In this document: positions 6,791 through 14,726 of the stretch, one piece after another
How positions within the stretch are numbered: the first letter of the stretch is position 1
How the letters are laid out: every line of letters begins with the position of its first letter
The notes under the pieces: generated by a model
Database searches by the model: none
Told to the model about the DNA's origin: nothing
The model's input: only the letters and a program-made list of their open reading frames with translations
Assembly (NCBI GenBank): GCA_041749595.1
Contig: JBGTBA010000039.1
Coordinates: 1 to 17,126 of the forward strand
Direction: 5' to 3'
DNA: 17,126 bases
DNA from: Aurantibrevibacter sp041749595
Lineage (GTDB): Bacteria > Bacteroidota > Bacteroidia > Flavobacteriales > Flavobacteriaceae
Program-made: the position numbers and the translations under genes

Positions 6791-6948
6791 TTGCCGTTTT
6801 TGATGCTAAGATATAAATATTAACCGTCATATCAAAATTAACTTAACACTAGATTCAAGTCTTTAAAGCACCATTTTATAGTCCTTCTTGTCCAAAGGTG
6901 TTTTTTACAGACCAAATGGGCATTTCGCTTCGTTTCAATTGTGCGATT

Positions 6949-6977
6949 CAAAAAAAACTATCGAACCCTTAGTTCGT
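6949..6977 (-). terminator. Weak minus-strand terminator upstream of narK
   Basis: On the minus strand CGAAC and GTTCG (complement of 6962-6976) pair around a 5-nt loop, followed by ATAG and eight T. The stem is short, so the call is weak. It would end transcription coming from the small minus-strand ORF. Confidence 0.35.
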
Positions 6978-7079
6978 TACTACCTTATATATATGGCCAT
7001 TACCTATTATTAAACCATTTACCGTTTTGCCAAACCACTTTAAACCATCAGGAGCTGTTGACGCTATTTTAACGCACAC
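6969..7079 (-). other. Possible 36-codon ORF or 3' remnant of a lost gene
   Basis: From a GTG at 7079 the minus strand reads MCVKIASTAPDGLKWFGKTV and ends with GNGHIYKVVTN and a TAA at 6969-6971. No ATG start or Shine-Dalgarno is visible, and I recognise no family. A CGAAC/GTTCG hairpin overlaps the stop codon and is followed by T8 on this strand, which looks like the end of a transcription unit. It may be the tail of a gene cut when the IS630 or another rearrangement arrived, or chance. Confidence 0.2.
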
Positions 7080-7161
7080 TTCTTTCGAGGATATGATAAT
7101 TTAAGGAAGTTATTTTTTACGATTCTCCATTTTTAGAGCGCCAAAGGCACCATCTCCTTAA

Positions 7162-7217
7162 AAATACGTATTTCGGCGAATAACATGAATTAATATTACG
7201 TATTAATACGTAATATT
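7162..7217 (+). promoter_or_regulatory. TACGTAT 7-2-7 operator upstream of narK
   Basis: A perfect 26-bp palindrome spans 7192-7217. Its core at 7197-7212 is TACGTAT-TA-ATACGTA, two inverted heptamers separated by 2 bp. That is the geometry of NarL/NreC-type sites (E. coli heptamer TACYYMT in 7-2-7). A second palindrome, AAATACGTATTT, lies at 7162-7173. The core is centred 53 bp before the narK ATG. Related elements precede the response regulator and nitrate reductase genes. The resident NarL-type regulator is the likely ligand (inference). Confidence 0.75.
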
Positions 7218-7257
7218 GTCTTGAAAATAATGCTATACACCTTTTAAAAACCTTACT

Positions 7258-8676
7258 ATGAACACAACTGTAACACAAAAAGCATTCAAATTGAACCTTA
7301 AAGATTTCAAAAGTGTGCCGATGCGTACTTTTTGGATTACCTCTCTCGCTTTTTTTCTCTGTTTCTTCGCTTGGTTTGGCATTGTGCCCTTTATGCCCGA
7401 TGTAGTAAAGGATTTGGGCTTAACACCGGGACAAAAATGGAATTCCATCATCTTGGCCGTTGCCGGTACTGTTTTTGCCCGATTGCTCATCGGTCAGCTG
7501 TGCGATAGGTATGGTCCACGATTATGCTATACTTATTTACTGGTTTTTGGCGCTATTCCGGTTATCTTATTAGGTTTTGTACAAACCCCAATGCAGTTTA
7601 TGATTTGCAGATTGTTTATTGGGTTTATAGGCGCCTCCTTTGTGATTACGCAATTTCATACCTCCATCATGTTTGCTCCCAATATTGTGGGTACGGCAAA
7701 TGCGACCGCCGCCGGTTGGGGAAACCTTGGGGGTGGTGCCAACAGACTGGGAATGCCTCTAATAGCAGCAGTTGTGGTTAGTTTCGGCGTTGCCAACGAA
7801 GTTGCCTGGCGCTACTCCATGGTTATTGTTGGTGTTCTTTGTGTGGTTATGGGTGCTGTTTATTATTTCTGTACCCAAGATACCCCTGAGGGAAACTTTA
7901 AAGAATTAAAGGCCTCCGGTCAGATGCCACTTATTAAAAAGGATGAAGTTTCATTTCTTTCCACCTTAAAGGACTACCGGGTATGGATACTTTTCTTTGT
8001 CTATGCAGCTTGCTTTGGTATAGAACTTACGGTTTATGGCACTATGGACGACTACCTTCAAAACAGATTTTTGCTCGATAGAACAACCGCAGGTAATCTA
8101 GTGCTTTCCTTTGCGTTGATGAACATTTTTGCCCGAACCCTTGGCGGCTATTTTGGCGATCTATTTGGCAACCTACGCGGATTGCGTGGACGCGTAATCT
8201 TTCTTGCCGTTATTCTGGCTGCCGAAGGTATTATGCTTTCTATATTCTCTGTAACCACTAGTCTTACTATGGGAATGGTATTTCTTATCACTTTTAGTTT
8301 AACCGTGCAAATGGCCGAGGGAGCCACCTTTGCCGTGGTGCCTTTTATCAATAAAAAAGCGATTGGATCTATCTCCGGGATTGTGGGTGCAGGGGGTAAT
8401 GTTGGGGCATTTCTAGCGGCATTGTTCTTAAAATCCAAATCGGCCATAGCAGAAACTACAGCCATTAGTGCAAATAGCACTTTGGGAGAGGAGGCCGTTA
8501 AAAGCGCCCAAACCTTAGCGTCGGCTTCTGCGGTATCCAGCGGGTATTTTATAATAGGTGGCTTTGTAGTTGCCTCAGCTCTATTATCACTGGCTATCCG
8601 ATTTGCCACCGCGGACGAAACCGCCGTTGTACAAGAACTGAAAGCAAAAATGGCACTATCTGGTGGCGATAAATAA
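7258..8676 (+). CDS. narK: Nitrate/nitrite transporter, NarK/NasA family (MFS, NNP)
   Basis: A 472-residue inner-membrane transporter of the nitrate/nitrite porter family, about 12 hydrophobic helices. Helix 2 carries the substrate-binding Arg (R75 in FARLLIGQL), mirrored in helix 8 by FARTLGG near residue 293. The first nitrate signature is GWGNLGGG at 153-160 and the second GAGGNVGAF near 376. The cytosolic loop DRYGPR is the MFS A-motif region. It would bring nitrate in for the reductase encoded downstream; direction and coupling (proton symport or nitrite exchange) cannot be told. There is no Shine-Dalgarno. It heads a two-gene unit with the porin (45-bp gap) controlled by the TACGTAT palindrome upstream. 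Either narK or nasA would be an acceptable name. Confidence 0.93.
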   Translation: MNTTVTQKAFKLNLKDFKSVPMRTFWITSLAFFLCFFAWFGIVPFMPDVVKDLGLTPGQKWNSIILAVAGTVFARLLIGQLCDRYGPRLCYTYLLVFGAIPVILLGFVQTPMQFMICRLFIGFIGASFVITQFHTSIMFAPNIVGTANATAAGWGNLGGGANRLGMPLIAAVVVSFGVANEVAWRYSMVIVGVLCVVMGAVYYFCTQDTPEGNFKELKASGQMPLIKKDEVSFLSTLKDYRVWILFFVYAACFGIELTVYGTMDDYLQNRFLLDRTTAGNLVLSFALMNIFARTLGGYFGDLFGNLRGLRGRVIFLAVILAAEGIMLSIFSVTTSLTMGMVFLITFSLTVQMAEGATFAVVPFINKKAIGSISGIVGAGGNVGAFLAALFLKSKSAIAETTAISANSTLGEEAVKSAQTLASASAVSSGYFIIGGFVVASALLSLAIRFATADETAVVQELKAKMALSGGDK

Positions 8677-8721
8677 GCTATATCCGCACGAACGCTTCCA
8701 ACCTATAACCTATCAAAAAAT

Positions 8722-10008
8722 ATGAAAAACATATTCCTTATTGTGTCACTCGTTTTGATGACCGTTCAATTTATACAAGCACAATTTTCGTTGGATGGTG
8801 AGTTTCGACCCAGAACGGAATACCGCCATGGTTTTGGAACACTTATAACCGAAGATGCCGATGCCGGGTTTGCCATTGCCACCCGGGCAAGACTTAACAC
8901 CAACTATTCGGTTGACAGTTACACCTTTTATTTAAGTATTCAGGACGTACTCGTCTGGGGCGAAAACCGGCAGATACAACCCATTGACCAAAACAATTCC
9001 TTTGCTATTTTTGAGGCTTGGGCCAATATCCAGTTAGGAAACGGATTCTCCACCAAAATTGGAAGACAGGTTATTGATTATGATGATCAACGGATTTTTG
9101 GTGGACTCGATTGGGCACAACAAGCCAGAAATCACGATGCAGCCCTGTTGCGCTATACCAAGGATAAACTTATGGTAGATGTGGGGCTGGCCTTTAATCA
9201 GGATTTTGATACTACCGGAGGTTTTCAATCTGAAAGCACGGCTTACAATACCACCGGTTTCTTCAGCTATAAAACGATGCAATACCTGTACCTTAAACAA
9301 AAGTGGGAACAGTTTACCGCAAGTTTTTTAGTCCTGAACAACGGCTTTCAAAACTTTGAAATAGACGGAACCACGCCGGATGGCATCAGCAATCTTCAGA
9401 CGTTAGGCGCGCATCTGGAATACCGAAAAGCCAGCTTTGGCGCAGACCTCAACGCCTTTATACAAACCGGGGAAAGACAAGGTGCCATTGATGTAGGCGG
9501 CGCTTATCTCTTGGGGCTGGACGTAAGCTATAAGGCTTCCAGCAAATTGGGTTTTGGCGCAGGTATTGAAATTATAAGTGGGAATGATGCCGCTACCACG
9601 GACAAAACGGAAGCATTTTTTCCGCTGTTTGGCACCAATCATAAATTCAATGGTTTTATGGACTACTTTTATGTAGGGAACCATGCCAATACCATTGGCC
9701 TCTTTGATGTTCATGTTAGTGGTAGTTTCAAGTTCAACGAAAACGCGGGTCTCCTTGTTAAGGTGCTCAATTTTAGCGGAGAAGAAAAATTACCAAGTGG
9801 TGAAAAATCCCTGGGCACCGAACTGGATTTGGTATTCTCGAGAGCCTTTAACGGCTATAGTTTGCAAATTGGGTATTCCCACCTATTCCCTTCCGATGGG
9901 ATGTACGAGCTTAAAGGTGTTTCGGAAGCCGAGGCGGCCGACAACCAGAACTGGGCGTGGGCCATGTTAACGATTAAACCCAAGTTTTTGAATACCGCTA
10001 AAAACTAA
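8722..10008 (+). CDS. Outer-membrane porin, alginate-export family
   Basis: 428 residues with a clear signal peptide (MKNIFLIVSLVLMTVQFIQA, cleavage before QFSLDGEFRPRTEYR). The rest is an alternation of short amphipathic strands typical of a beta-barrel, with the family hallmarks GEFRPRTEYR near the start and FGGLDWAQQARNHDAALLRY in the first third. The family is named after the AlgE alginate channel, but this member follows narK by 45 bp and precedes a strong terminator. A role as an outer-membrane channel for nitrate or nitrite is therefore more likely than polysaccharide export. That role is inferred from position only. Confidence 0.85.
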   Translation: MKNIFLIVSLVLMTVQFIQAQFSLDGEFRPRTEYRHGFGTLITEDADAGFAIATRARLNTNYSVDSYTFYLSIQDVLVWGENRQIQPIDQNNSFAIFEAWANIQLGNGFSTKIGRQVIDYDDQRIFGGLDWAQQARNHDAALLRYTKDKLMVDVGLAFNQDFDTTGGFQSESTAYNTTGFFSYKTMQYLYLKQKWEQFTASFLVLNNGFQNFEIDGTTPDGISNLQTLGAHLEYRKASFGADLNAFIQTGERQGAIDVGGAYLLGLDVSYKASSKLGFGAGIEIISGNDAATTDKTEAFFPLFGTNHKFNGFMDYFYVGNHANTIGLFDVHVSGSFKFNENAGLLVKVLNFSGEEKLPSGEKSLGTELDLVFSRAFNGYSLQIGYSHLFPSDGMYELKGVSEAEAADNQNWAWAMLTIKPKFLNTAKN

Positions 10009-10029
10009 AGTCAGAGAATCTTTAGTTGA

Positions 10030-10072
10030 GCGACCACTATTGCCGAAAATGGGTAAAAGTGGTCGCTTTTTT
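10030..10072 (+). terminator. Terminator after the narK-porin unit
   Basis: GCGACCACT (10030-10038) and AGTGGTCGC (10058-10066) form a perfect 9-bp stem with a 19-nt loop, followed by six T (10067-10072). It lies 22 bp after the porin stop and separates this unit from the response regulator. Confidence 0.9.
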
Positions 10073-10085
10073 GTGCAGATATTTT

Positions 10086-10118
10086 GACGTAACAATACGT
10101 AGTTTTAATGTATATTTG
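10086..10118 (+). promoter_or_regulatory. TACGTAT-type operator and -7 box of the response regulator
   Basis: GACGTAA-CA-ATACGTA at 10086-10101 keeps the 7-2-7 layout with one perfect heptamer and one 5/7 heptamer. TATATTTG at 10111-10118 is a perfect Bacteroidetes -7 box, with no well-spaced -33 TTTG, as expected for an activator-dependent promoter. The regulator starts at 10140, so it may control its own gene. Confidence 0.6.
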
Positions 10119-10139
10119 TTCATATTAGCATAGCGAATT

Positions 10140-10814
10140 TTGAGTAAAACCACGCGTATTGTTCTGGCAGATGACCATTCCCTTGTTCGGGATGGTATAA
10201 GAGCTCTATTGGAAGAAGAAAAAGATTTAGAGGTCATCGGCGAAGCCTCCAATGGAAAAGAGGCCGTTGCCATGGTACAGGAAAAGCTTCCGGATCTCCT
10301 TATTATCGATATCCGAATGCCTGAAATGAACGGGATTGAAGCGACCGAAATTTTAACGAATCTGGGCGTTGCCACCAAATCCATTATTCTCTCTATGCAC
10401 GATTCCGAAGAATACATTTTAAAATCGGTCAGTGCCGGTGCCAGTGGCTACCTTTTAAAAGACACCGGGAAGGCAGAATTTCTTAAAGCCATACATACGG
10501 TTAAAGAGGGCGGAAAATATTTTAGCGGGGATATTTCCAATGTGCTGGTTAACAATATTTTAAATCCAAATAAATCCATAACGGAACTTTCTCAGGGCAT
10601 CATCCCCGTAGAAAACAGGTTTGACCTTACCGGCAAGGAACTTCAAATTTTAGAACTGGTACTTTCCGGGCTCACCAATAAAGAAATCTCAGAAAAATTA
10701 GGAAAAAGTAAACGAACTGTCGAGACACATCGTTTTAACCTCATGCGCAAAATGGATGTTAAAAACTTAATAGACCTTTCCAAAAAAACACAGCAATACG
10801 GTCTTATATCTTAG
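10140..10814 (+). CDS. NarL/FixJ-family response regulator
   Basis: The 224-residue protein has an N-terminal receiver domain: acidic pocket D11 and D12, phospho-acceptor D57 in LLIIDIRMPEMNG, switch residues S85 and Y104, and K107 in GYLLKD. The C-terminal LuxR-type helix-turn-helix is LTGKELQILELVLSGLTNKE followed by ISEKLGKSKRTVETH, about residues 160-220. The start is TTG at 10140: the receiver begins right after it and no ATG or GTG lies usefully upstream. No histidine kinase is encoded next to it, so its partner is elsewhere or it works by another signal. Its place between the transporter and reductase units, and the shared NarL-like 7-2-7 elements, point to control of nitrate use. Confidence 0.92.
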   Translation: MSKTTRIVLADDHSLVRDGIRALLEEEKDLEVIGEASNGKEAVAMVQEKLPDLLIIDIRMPEMNGIEATEILTNLGVATKSIILSMHDSEEYILKSVSAGASGYLLKDTGKAEFLKAIHTVKEGGKYFSGDISNVLVNNILNPNKSITELSQGIIPVENRFDLTGKELQILELVLSGLTNKEISEKLGKSKRTVETHRFNLMRKMDVKNLIDLSKKTQQYGLIS

Positions 10815-10955
10815 GGGCAGTCTTAAATTTCAGTATTCCGTTGGCTATACTTTTGTTTGAAGTTGAAAATTTTTTGGATTCTGATATGGGCTGGCATTGG
10901 AGCTGATTCCCGTGGCTTGGCTTTCGACCCCGCACCGTCTGTCCTAAAGCAAATC

Positions 10956-10987
10956 CACCTCCACTTGTCTAAGGAGAGGTGTTTTTT
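10956..10987 (+). terminator. Terminator after the response regulator gene
   Basis: CACCTC (10956-10961) pairs with GAGGTG (10976-10981) around a 14-nt loop, followed by six T. It lies about 140 bp past the regulator stop. Confidence 0.6.
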
Positions 10988-11113
10988 GATTTTTCACAGC
11001 ATTGAACTGAAGTTATTAGCAACGAAAAACTTACTTTTTACGTAATTCAATTATTAAGTACTGCATATTATCGATTCTGATTATAAACACCCTTACTATT
11101 ATCAAAATAACAC

Positions 11114-11143
11114 TACGTATTAATACTTAATTTGATATTTTTG
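11114..11143 (+). promoter_or_regulatory. TACGTAT-type operator and -7 box of the nitrate reductase unit
   Basis: TACGTAT-TA-ATACTTA at 11114-11129 matches the narK element with one base changed, in the same 7-2-7 layout. TATTTTTG at 11136-11143 fits the TAnnTTTG -7 box. The site is centred 60 bp before the ATG at 11182. A further TACGTA half lies at 11039-11044, much as a second palindrome accompanies the narK site. Confidence 0.7.
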
Positions 11144-11181
11144 CTTTTTAATGTGACCGGTGAATTTAATAGATCATCTTC

Positions 11182-14100
11182 ATGCTCAAAAAAGAAGTAC
11201 ATAAAACCATTTGCTGCTATTGCGGGGTGGGTTGCGGTATCCTTGTAGAAAAAGATGCCAAAGGAACCTTGCACGTGGAGGGAGATCCGGAGTATCCGGT
11301 AAACCGAGGAATGCTGTGTTCCAAAGGCAAAAACTTAAACTATGTGGCACAGGACCTGGGGGACCGAATTCTCTACCCTGAAATGCGCTGGAGTCGAAAT
11401 CACCCTGCCCAACGCGTTTCCTGGGATACCGCTCTGGATAGGGCTGCCGCAGTTTTTAAGAGCATCATTGAAAAAAATGGCCCGGATAGTGTGGGCTTTT
11501 ATGTTTCCGGACAATGCCTTACCGAAGAGTATTACCTTGTAAATAAACTCACCAAAGGATTTATTGGCACCAATAATATCGATACCAATTCCCGTCTCTG
11601 TATGAGTTCTGCTGTTGCCGGTTATAAAAAGACGGTTGGGGAAGATTCTGTGCCTATTTCCTATGAGGATATTGAACTGTCGGATTGCTTTCTAATCGCC
11701 GGTGCCAATCCTGCCTGGTGTCACCCTATTCTTTTCAGAAGAATTGAAAAGCACAAAGAAAATAACCCCAACGTAAAAATCATTGTAGTAGATCCGCGAA
11801 AAACACAAACCTGCGCAAATGCCGATTTACACTTGCAAATACTGCCCGGAACAGATGTCATTCTGTTCAATGCCATTGCACGACTTCTTATTGAGACAAA
11901 GAAAATTGATAAAAATTTTATAAAAAAATATACCGCCAATTTTGAAGCTTGCCGGGAAAGTGCTTTTCAGTTGTCGCTTAGAGAAGCAGCCCAACTTTGC
12001 GATATTTCCAAAGACGATATCCGAAAGGCAGCCCAATACATAGGCAACGCCAAGGCCTTTATCAGCATGTGGACGATGGGGCTGAATCAAAGTGTTATCG
12101 GCGTATCAAAAAATGTGGCGTTGATGAACTTATCCTTGCTTACCGGACAAATCGGAAAACCGGGTGCCGGACCCTTCTCCCTTACCGGACAGCCCAACGC
12201 TATGGGCGGCAGAGAGGTAGGAGGCATGGCCAATTTGCTGGCTGCCCATCGGGATTTGGGCAATGCAGAGCACCGAGAAGAAGTGACCCATTTTTGGGGA
12301 GGAAAAACAATTAATGAAAAAGCCGGATTAACCGCTACGGAGATGTTTGATGCGCTGGAAAGCCGGAAACTAAAGGCCATCTGGATTGTTTGTACCAATC
12401 CCATTGTGAGCATGCCCAATGTCCACAAAGTGGAAAAAGCCCTGCAAAATGCCAGTTTTGTGGTGGTGCAGGATATTTCACACAGTTCGGAGACTACCAA
12501 ATTTGCCGACCTGCTCCTGCCCGCAGCAGGCTGGCTCGAAAAAGAAGGTGCCATGACCAATTCCGAACGCCGGATAAGCTACCTCCCAAAAGTTATGGAA
12601 GCCCCGGGAGAAGCACTGCCCGATGTGGAAATCATCTGGAAATTTGCCCAAAAAATGGGATTCGCGGGATTTGATTATAAAAATGTAAGCGAGGTATATG
12701 ACGAACATTGCCTCCTTACCAAAGGAACTAACATAGATGTCTCCGGGCTATCCCATCATCGATTAAAAAAAGAGGGGAGCTTCCAGTGGCCGGTGCCCTC
12801 GCCCTCGCATTTAGGAACACCCAGATTATTTGTAGACCATATTTTCCACACTTCGGATACCAAAGCGCATTTCAATGCGCCCCCAAAAATCTATAATGAA
12901 TCGGAAAAGACTTCTCCCGACTTTCCGTTGATACTCAACACCGGCCGTGTACGGGATCAATGGCATACCCGAACAAAAACGGGCAAGGTAAAACGTCTGC
13001 TTACGCATATTCCCCAGCCCTATCTGGAAATGAACAAGGTGGATGCTTATTTGCGGAATCTTAAGGATGGAGATATTGCCGTAATTACCAGTCGAAGAGG
13101 GCAGGTACAGGTGAAAGTAACTGTCAATTTTGATATTCGGGAGCGGGTTGTTTTCCTGCCCATGCACTGGGGGAAAGTACTAGGGAACGATTATGGCAGA
13201 GCCAACAACATTACCAATGATTTGGTGGATCCCATTTCAAAGGAACCCGATTTTAAATACTGCGCCGTGCAGGTGGCGAAATATAAGAAACCCAAACAGA
13301 AAATTGTAATCATCGGTGCAGGTGCAGCGGCCTATCGTTTTGTACAGACCTATCGGGAAAAGAATGAGGCAGATGAACTTCATGTGTTTTCCAAAGAAAA
13401 AGACCCCTTTTACAACCGAGTCTTGTTACCGGAATATGTAAGTGAGGAACTTTCTTGGGAAGCTCTTGAAAAGCTAAAAAAGGGCGAATTACAAAAACTA
13501 AATCTGACCTTACACTCAGACCTCAGCATACGTTCTATCGATAAAGAAAACAAAAAGGTTATTGATAGTAATAACACAGAACATACCTATGATCTTTTAA
13601 TTTTAGCTACAGGTAGCCGGGCCTTTGTGCCCAGCGAAGCGCAAATAAATCTTCCCGGGCGTTTTACCATGCGGGAACGCAGGGATGCCGATGATCTTCG
13701 CACCTATTTAAAAGAAACCGGACTGCCTTTTGAGGAGCAGCATGTGGTCATAGTAGGTGGTGGCCTTCTGGGTCTGGAACTGGCTGCAGCCTTAAAAAAG
13801 CGGAATATTAACCTGAGTATCATTCAAAGAGCGCCCCGACTCATGGAACGTCAGTTAGATAATATTGCTAGCCGACTATTGGCGGAAGATGTTACCGAAC
13901 GCGGCATAAAAATGTACTTTGACAATGAGGTGAGTACTGTTTTTGAAGAAAAAGGAAGTGCCGCCTCTCTCCTGGTTACCCTAAAAACCGGCAGGATTAT
14001 AAAATGTAATGCCATTGTCTATGCCATAGGTACACGACCCAATATTGAACTGGCCAAACATTCCGATATTAAAACGGGACGGGGCGTTTTGGTGAACGAA

Positions 14101-14715
14101 TATTTACAAACCAGCGACCCGTACATCTTTGCACTTGGCGAAATCGCAGAGTTTAAAAATTCGCTTTTTGGCATTACTTCGGCAGCAGAACAACAGGCCG
14201 ATATCGCAGCCAAATACATTTTGGGCGATTTCAGCAGTATGTACAACGGTTCGGTTTTAATGAATATCCTGAAATTCGAGAATTTGGACCTTTGCAGTTT
14301 GGGCATGGTAAACGCTCCTGCGGACGACAGCAGCTATGAGGAGATTATTTTTATGGATGTGAGCAAACGCTACTATAAAAAATGTATCGTAAAGGATGAT
14401 ACCCTTCTCGGTGCCATTCTTATGGGCGATAAAAACGATTTTTCCGAATTTAAACGCCTTATTGAAGAAGAAATAGAACTTTCAGAAAAAAGGAATGAAC
14501 TGTTGCGCGGTAACACCAACTCGGTTCCCTTAAAAGGAAAATTGGTCTGCTCCTGCAGTCAGGTTGGTGAAGGAAACCTTATTGAGGTCATAAACACCGG
14601 CTGTACCGAATTCACAAAGCTATGCTCAGAAACCGGTGCCGGTCTGGGCTGCGGCAGTTGTAAACCGGAAATAAAAGATATTCTAAACAAGCAGCTGCAA
14701 GCGGTTGCGCATTAA
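11182..14715 (+). CDS. nasA: Assimilatory-type nitrate reductase fused to FAD/NAD(P)H reductase and BFD domains
   Basis: This 1177-residue cytoplasmic enzyme should reduce nitrate to nitrite. Residues 1-700 are the molybdopterin part: C11, C14, C18 and C46 bind a [4Fe-4S] cluster (CxxCxxxCx27C), and C140 in RLCMSSA is the expected molybdenum ligand. MSPLLTG-like MNLSLLTGQIGKPGAGPFSL and the C-terminal cap (TGRVRDQWHTRTKTG) are typical of NasA. From about 705 an NirB/NasB-like flavoprotein module begins (IVIIGAGAAAYRF for FAD, VVIVGGGLLGLELAAAL near 853 for NAD(P)H). The end is a BFD-type [2Fe-2S] domain with C1123, C1125, C1157 and C1160. One chain thus carries donor and catalytic sites. There is no Tat signal. 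The rubredoxin gene follows after 11 bp. Confidence 0.93.
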   Translation: MLKKEVHKTICCYCGVGCGILVEKDAKGTLHVEGDPEYPVNRGMLCSKGKNLNYVAQDLGDRILYPEMRWSRNHPAQRVSWDTALDRAAAVFKSIIEKNGPDSVGFYVSGQCLTEEYYLVNKLTKGFIGTNNIDTNSRLCMSSAVAGYKKTVGEDSVPISYEDIELSDCFLIAGANPAWCHPILFRRIEKHKENNPNVKIIVVDPRKTQTCANADLHLQILPGTDVILFNAIARLLIETKKIDKNFIKKYTANFEACRESAFQLSLREAAQLCDISKDDIRKAAQYIGNAKAFISMWTMGLNQSVIGVSKNVALMNLSLLTGQIGKPGAGPFSLTGQPNAMGGREVGGMANLLAAHRDLGNAEHREEVTHFWGGKTINEKAGLTATEMFDALESRKLKAIWIVCTNPIVSMPNVHKVEKALQNASFVVVQDISHSSETTKFADLLLPAAGWLEKEGAMTNSERRISYLPKVMEAPGEALPDVEIIWKFAQKMGFAGFDYKNVSEVYDEHCLLTKGTNIDVSGLSHHRLKKEGSFQWPVPSPSHLGTPRLFVDHIFHTSDTKAHFNAPPKIYNESEKTSPDFPLILNTGRVRDQWHTRTKTGKVKRLLTHIPQPYLEMNKVDAYLRNLKDGDIAVITSRRGQVQVKVTVNFDIRERVVFLPMHWGKVLGNDYGRANNITNDLVDPISKEPDFKYCAVQVAKYKKPKQKIVIIGAGAAAYRFVQTYREKNEADELHVFSKEKDPFYNRVLLPEYVSEELSWEALEKLKKGELQKLNLTLHSDLSIRSIDKENKKVIDSNNTEHTYDLLILATGSRAFVPSEAQINLPGRFTMRERRDADDLRTYLKETGLPFEEQHVVIVGGGLLGLELAAALKKRNINLSIIQRAPRLMERQLDNIASRLLAEDVTERGIKMYFDNEVSTVFEEKGSAASLLVTLKTGRIIKCNAIVYAIGTRPNIELAKHSDIKTGRGVLVNEYLQTSDPYIFALGEIAEFKNSLFGITSAAEQQADIAAKYILGDFSSMYNGSVLMNILKFENLDLCSLGMVNAPADDSSYEEIIFMDVSKRYYKKCIVKDDTLLGAILMGDKNDFSEFKRLIEEEIELSEKRNELLRGNTNSVPLKGKLVCSCSQVGEGNLIEVINTGCTEFTKLCSETGAGLGCGSCKPEIKDILNKQLQAVAH

Positions 14716-14726
14716 ATTACGGGAAT

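Larger units (their letters stand above)
5650..6851 (-). mobile_element. IS630-family insertion sequence, apparently intact
   Basis: About 1.2 kb with two overlapping minus-strand frames that together make one transposase. GTGTTAAGT occurs inverted at both ends (5652-5660 and the complement of 6841-6849), and both ends then reach TGACGG after slightly different spacing. A TA dinucleotide lies next to each end (5648-5649 and 6850-6851), in line with the TA target of this family, though the left end has two extra T. The transposase stop codon lies inside the left repeat. No inactivating lesion was seen apart from the frameshift expected to be programmed. Confidence 0.8.
10815..11181. other. Intergenic control region between regulator and nitrate reductase
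   Basis: No convincing gene. It holds a terminator for the regulator (10956-10987), a lone TACGTAA half site (11039-11045), and the operator and promoter of the nitrate reductase unit. A 62-codon open frame at 10857-11045 spans the terminator and has no family resemblance. Confidence 0.6.

Noticed and set aside
8148..8609. 153-codon minus-strand open frame inside narK
   Set aside because: It is antisense to well-conserved transporter codons; a shadow frame.
10857..11045. 62-codon plus-strand open frame after the response regulator
   Set aside because: It runs through a terminator hairpin and an operator half site, with no start signal or family resemblance.
11131..11155. TTTG and TAATGTGA as the nitrate reductase promoter
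   Set aside because: The spacing is only 14 bp and the -7 match is poor; TATTTTTG at 11136-11143 fits better.
12087..12560. 157-codon minus-strand open frame inside the nitrate reductase gene
   Set aside because: It is antisense to the conserved molybdopterin domain, with no independent signals.
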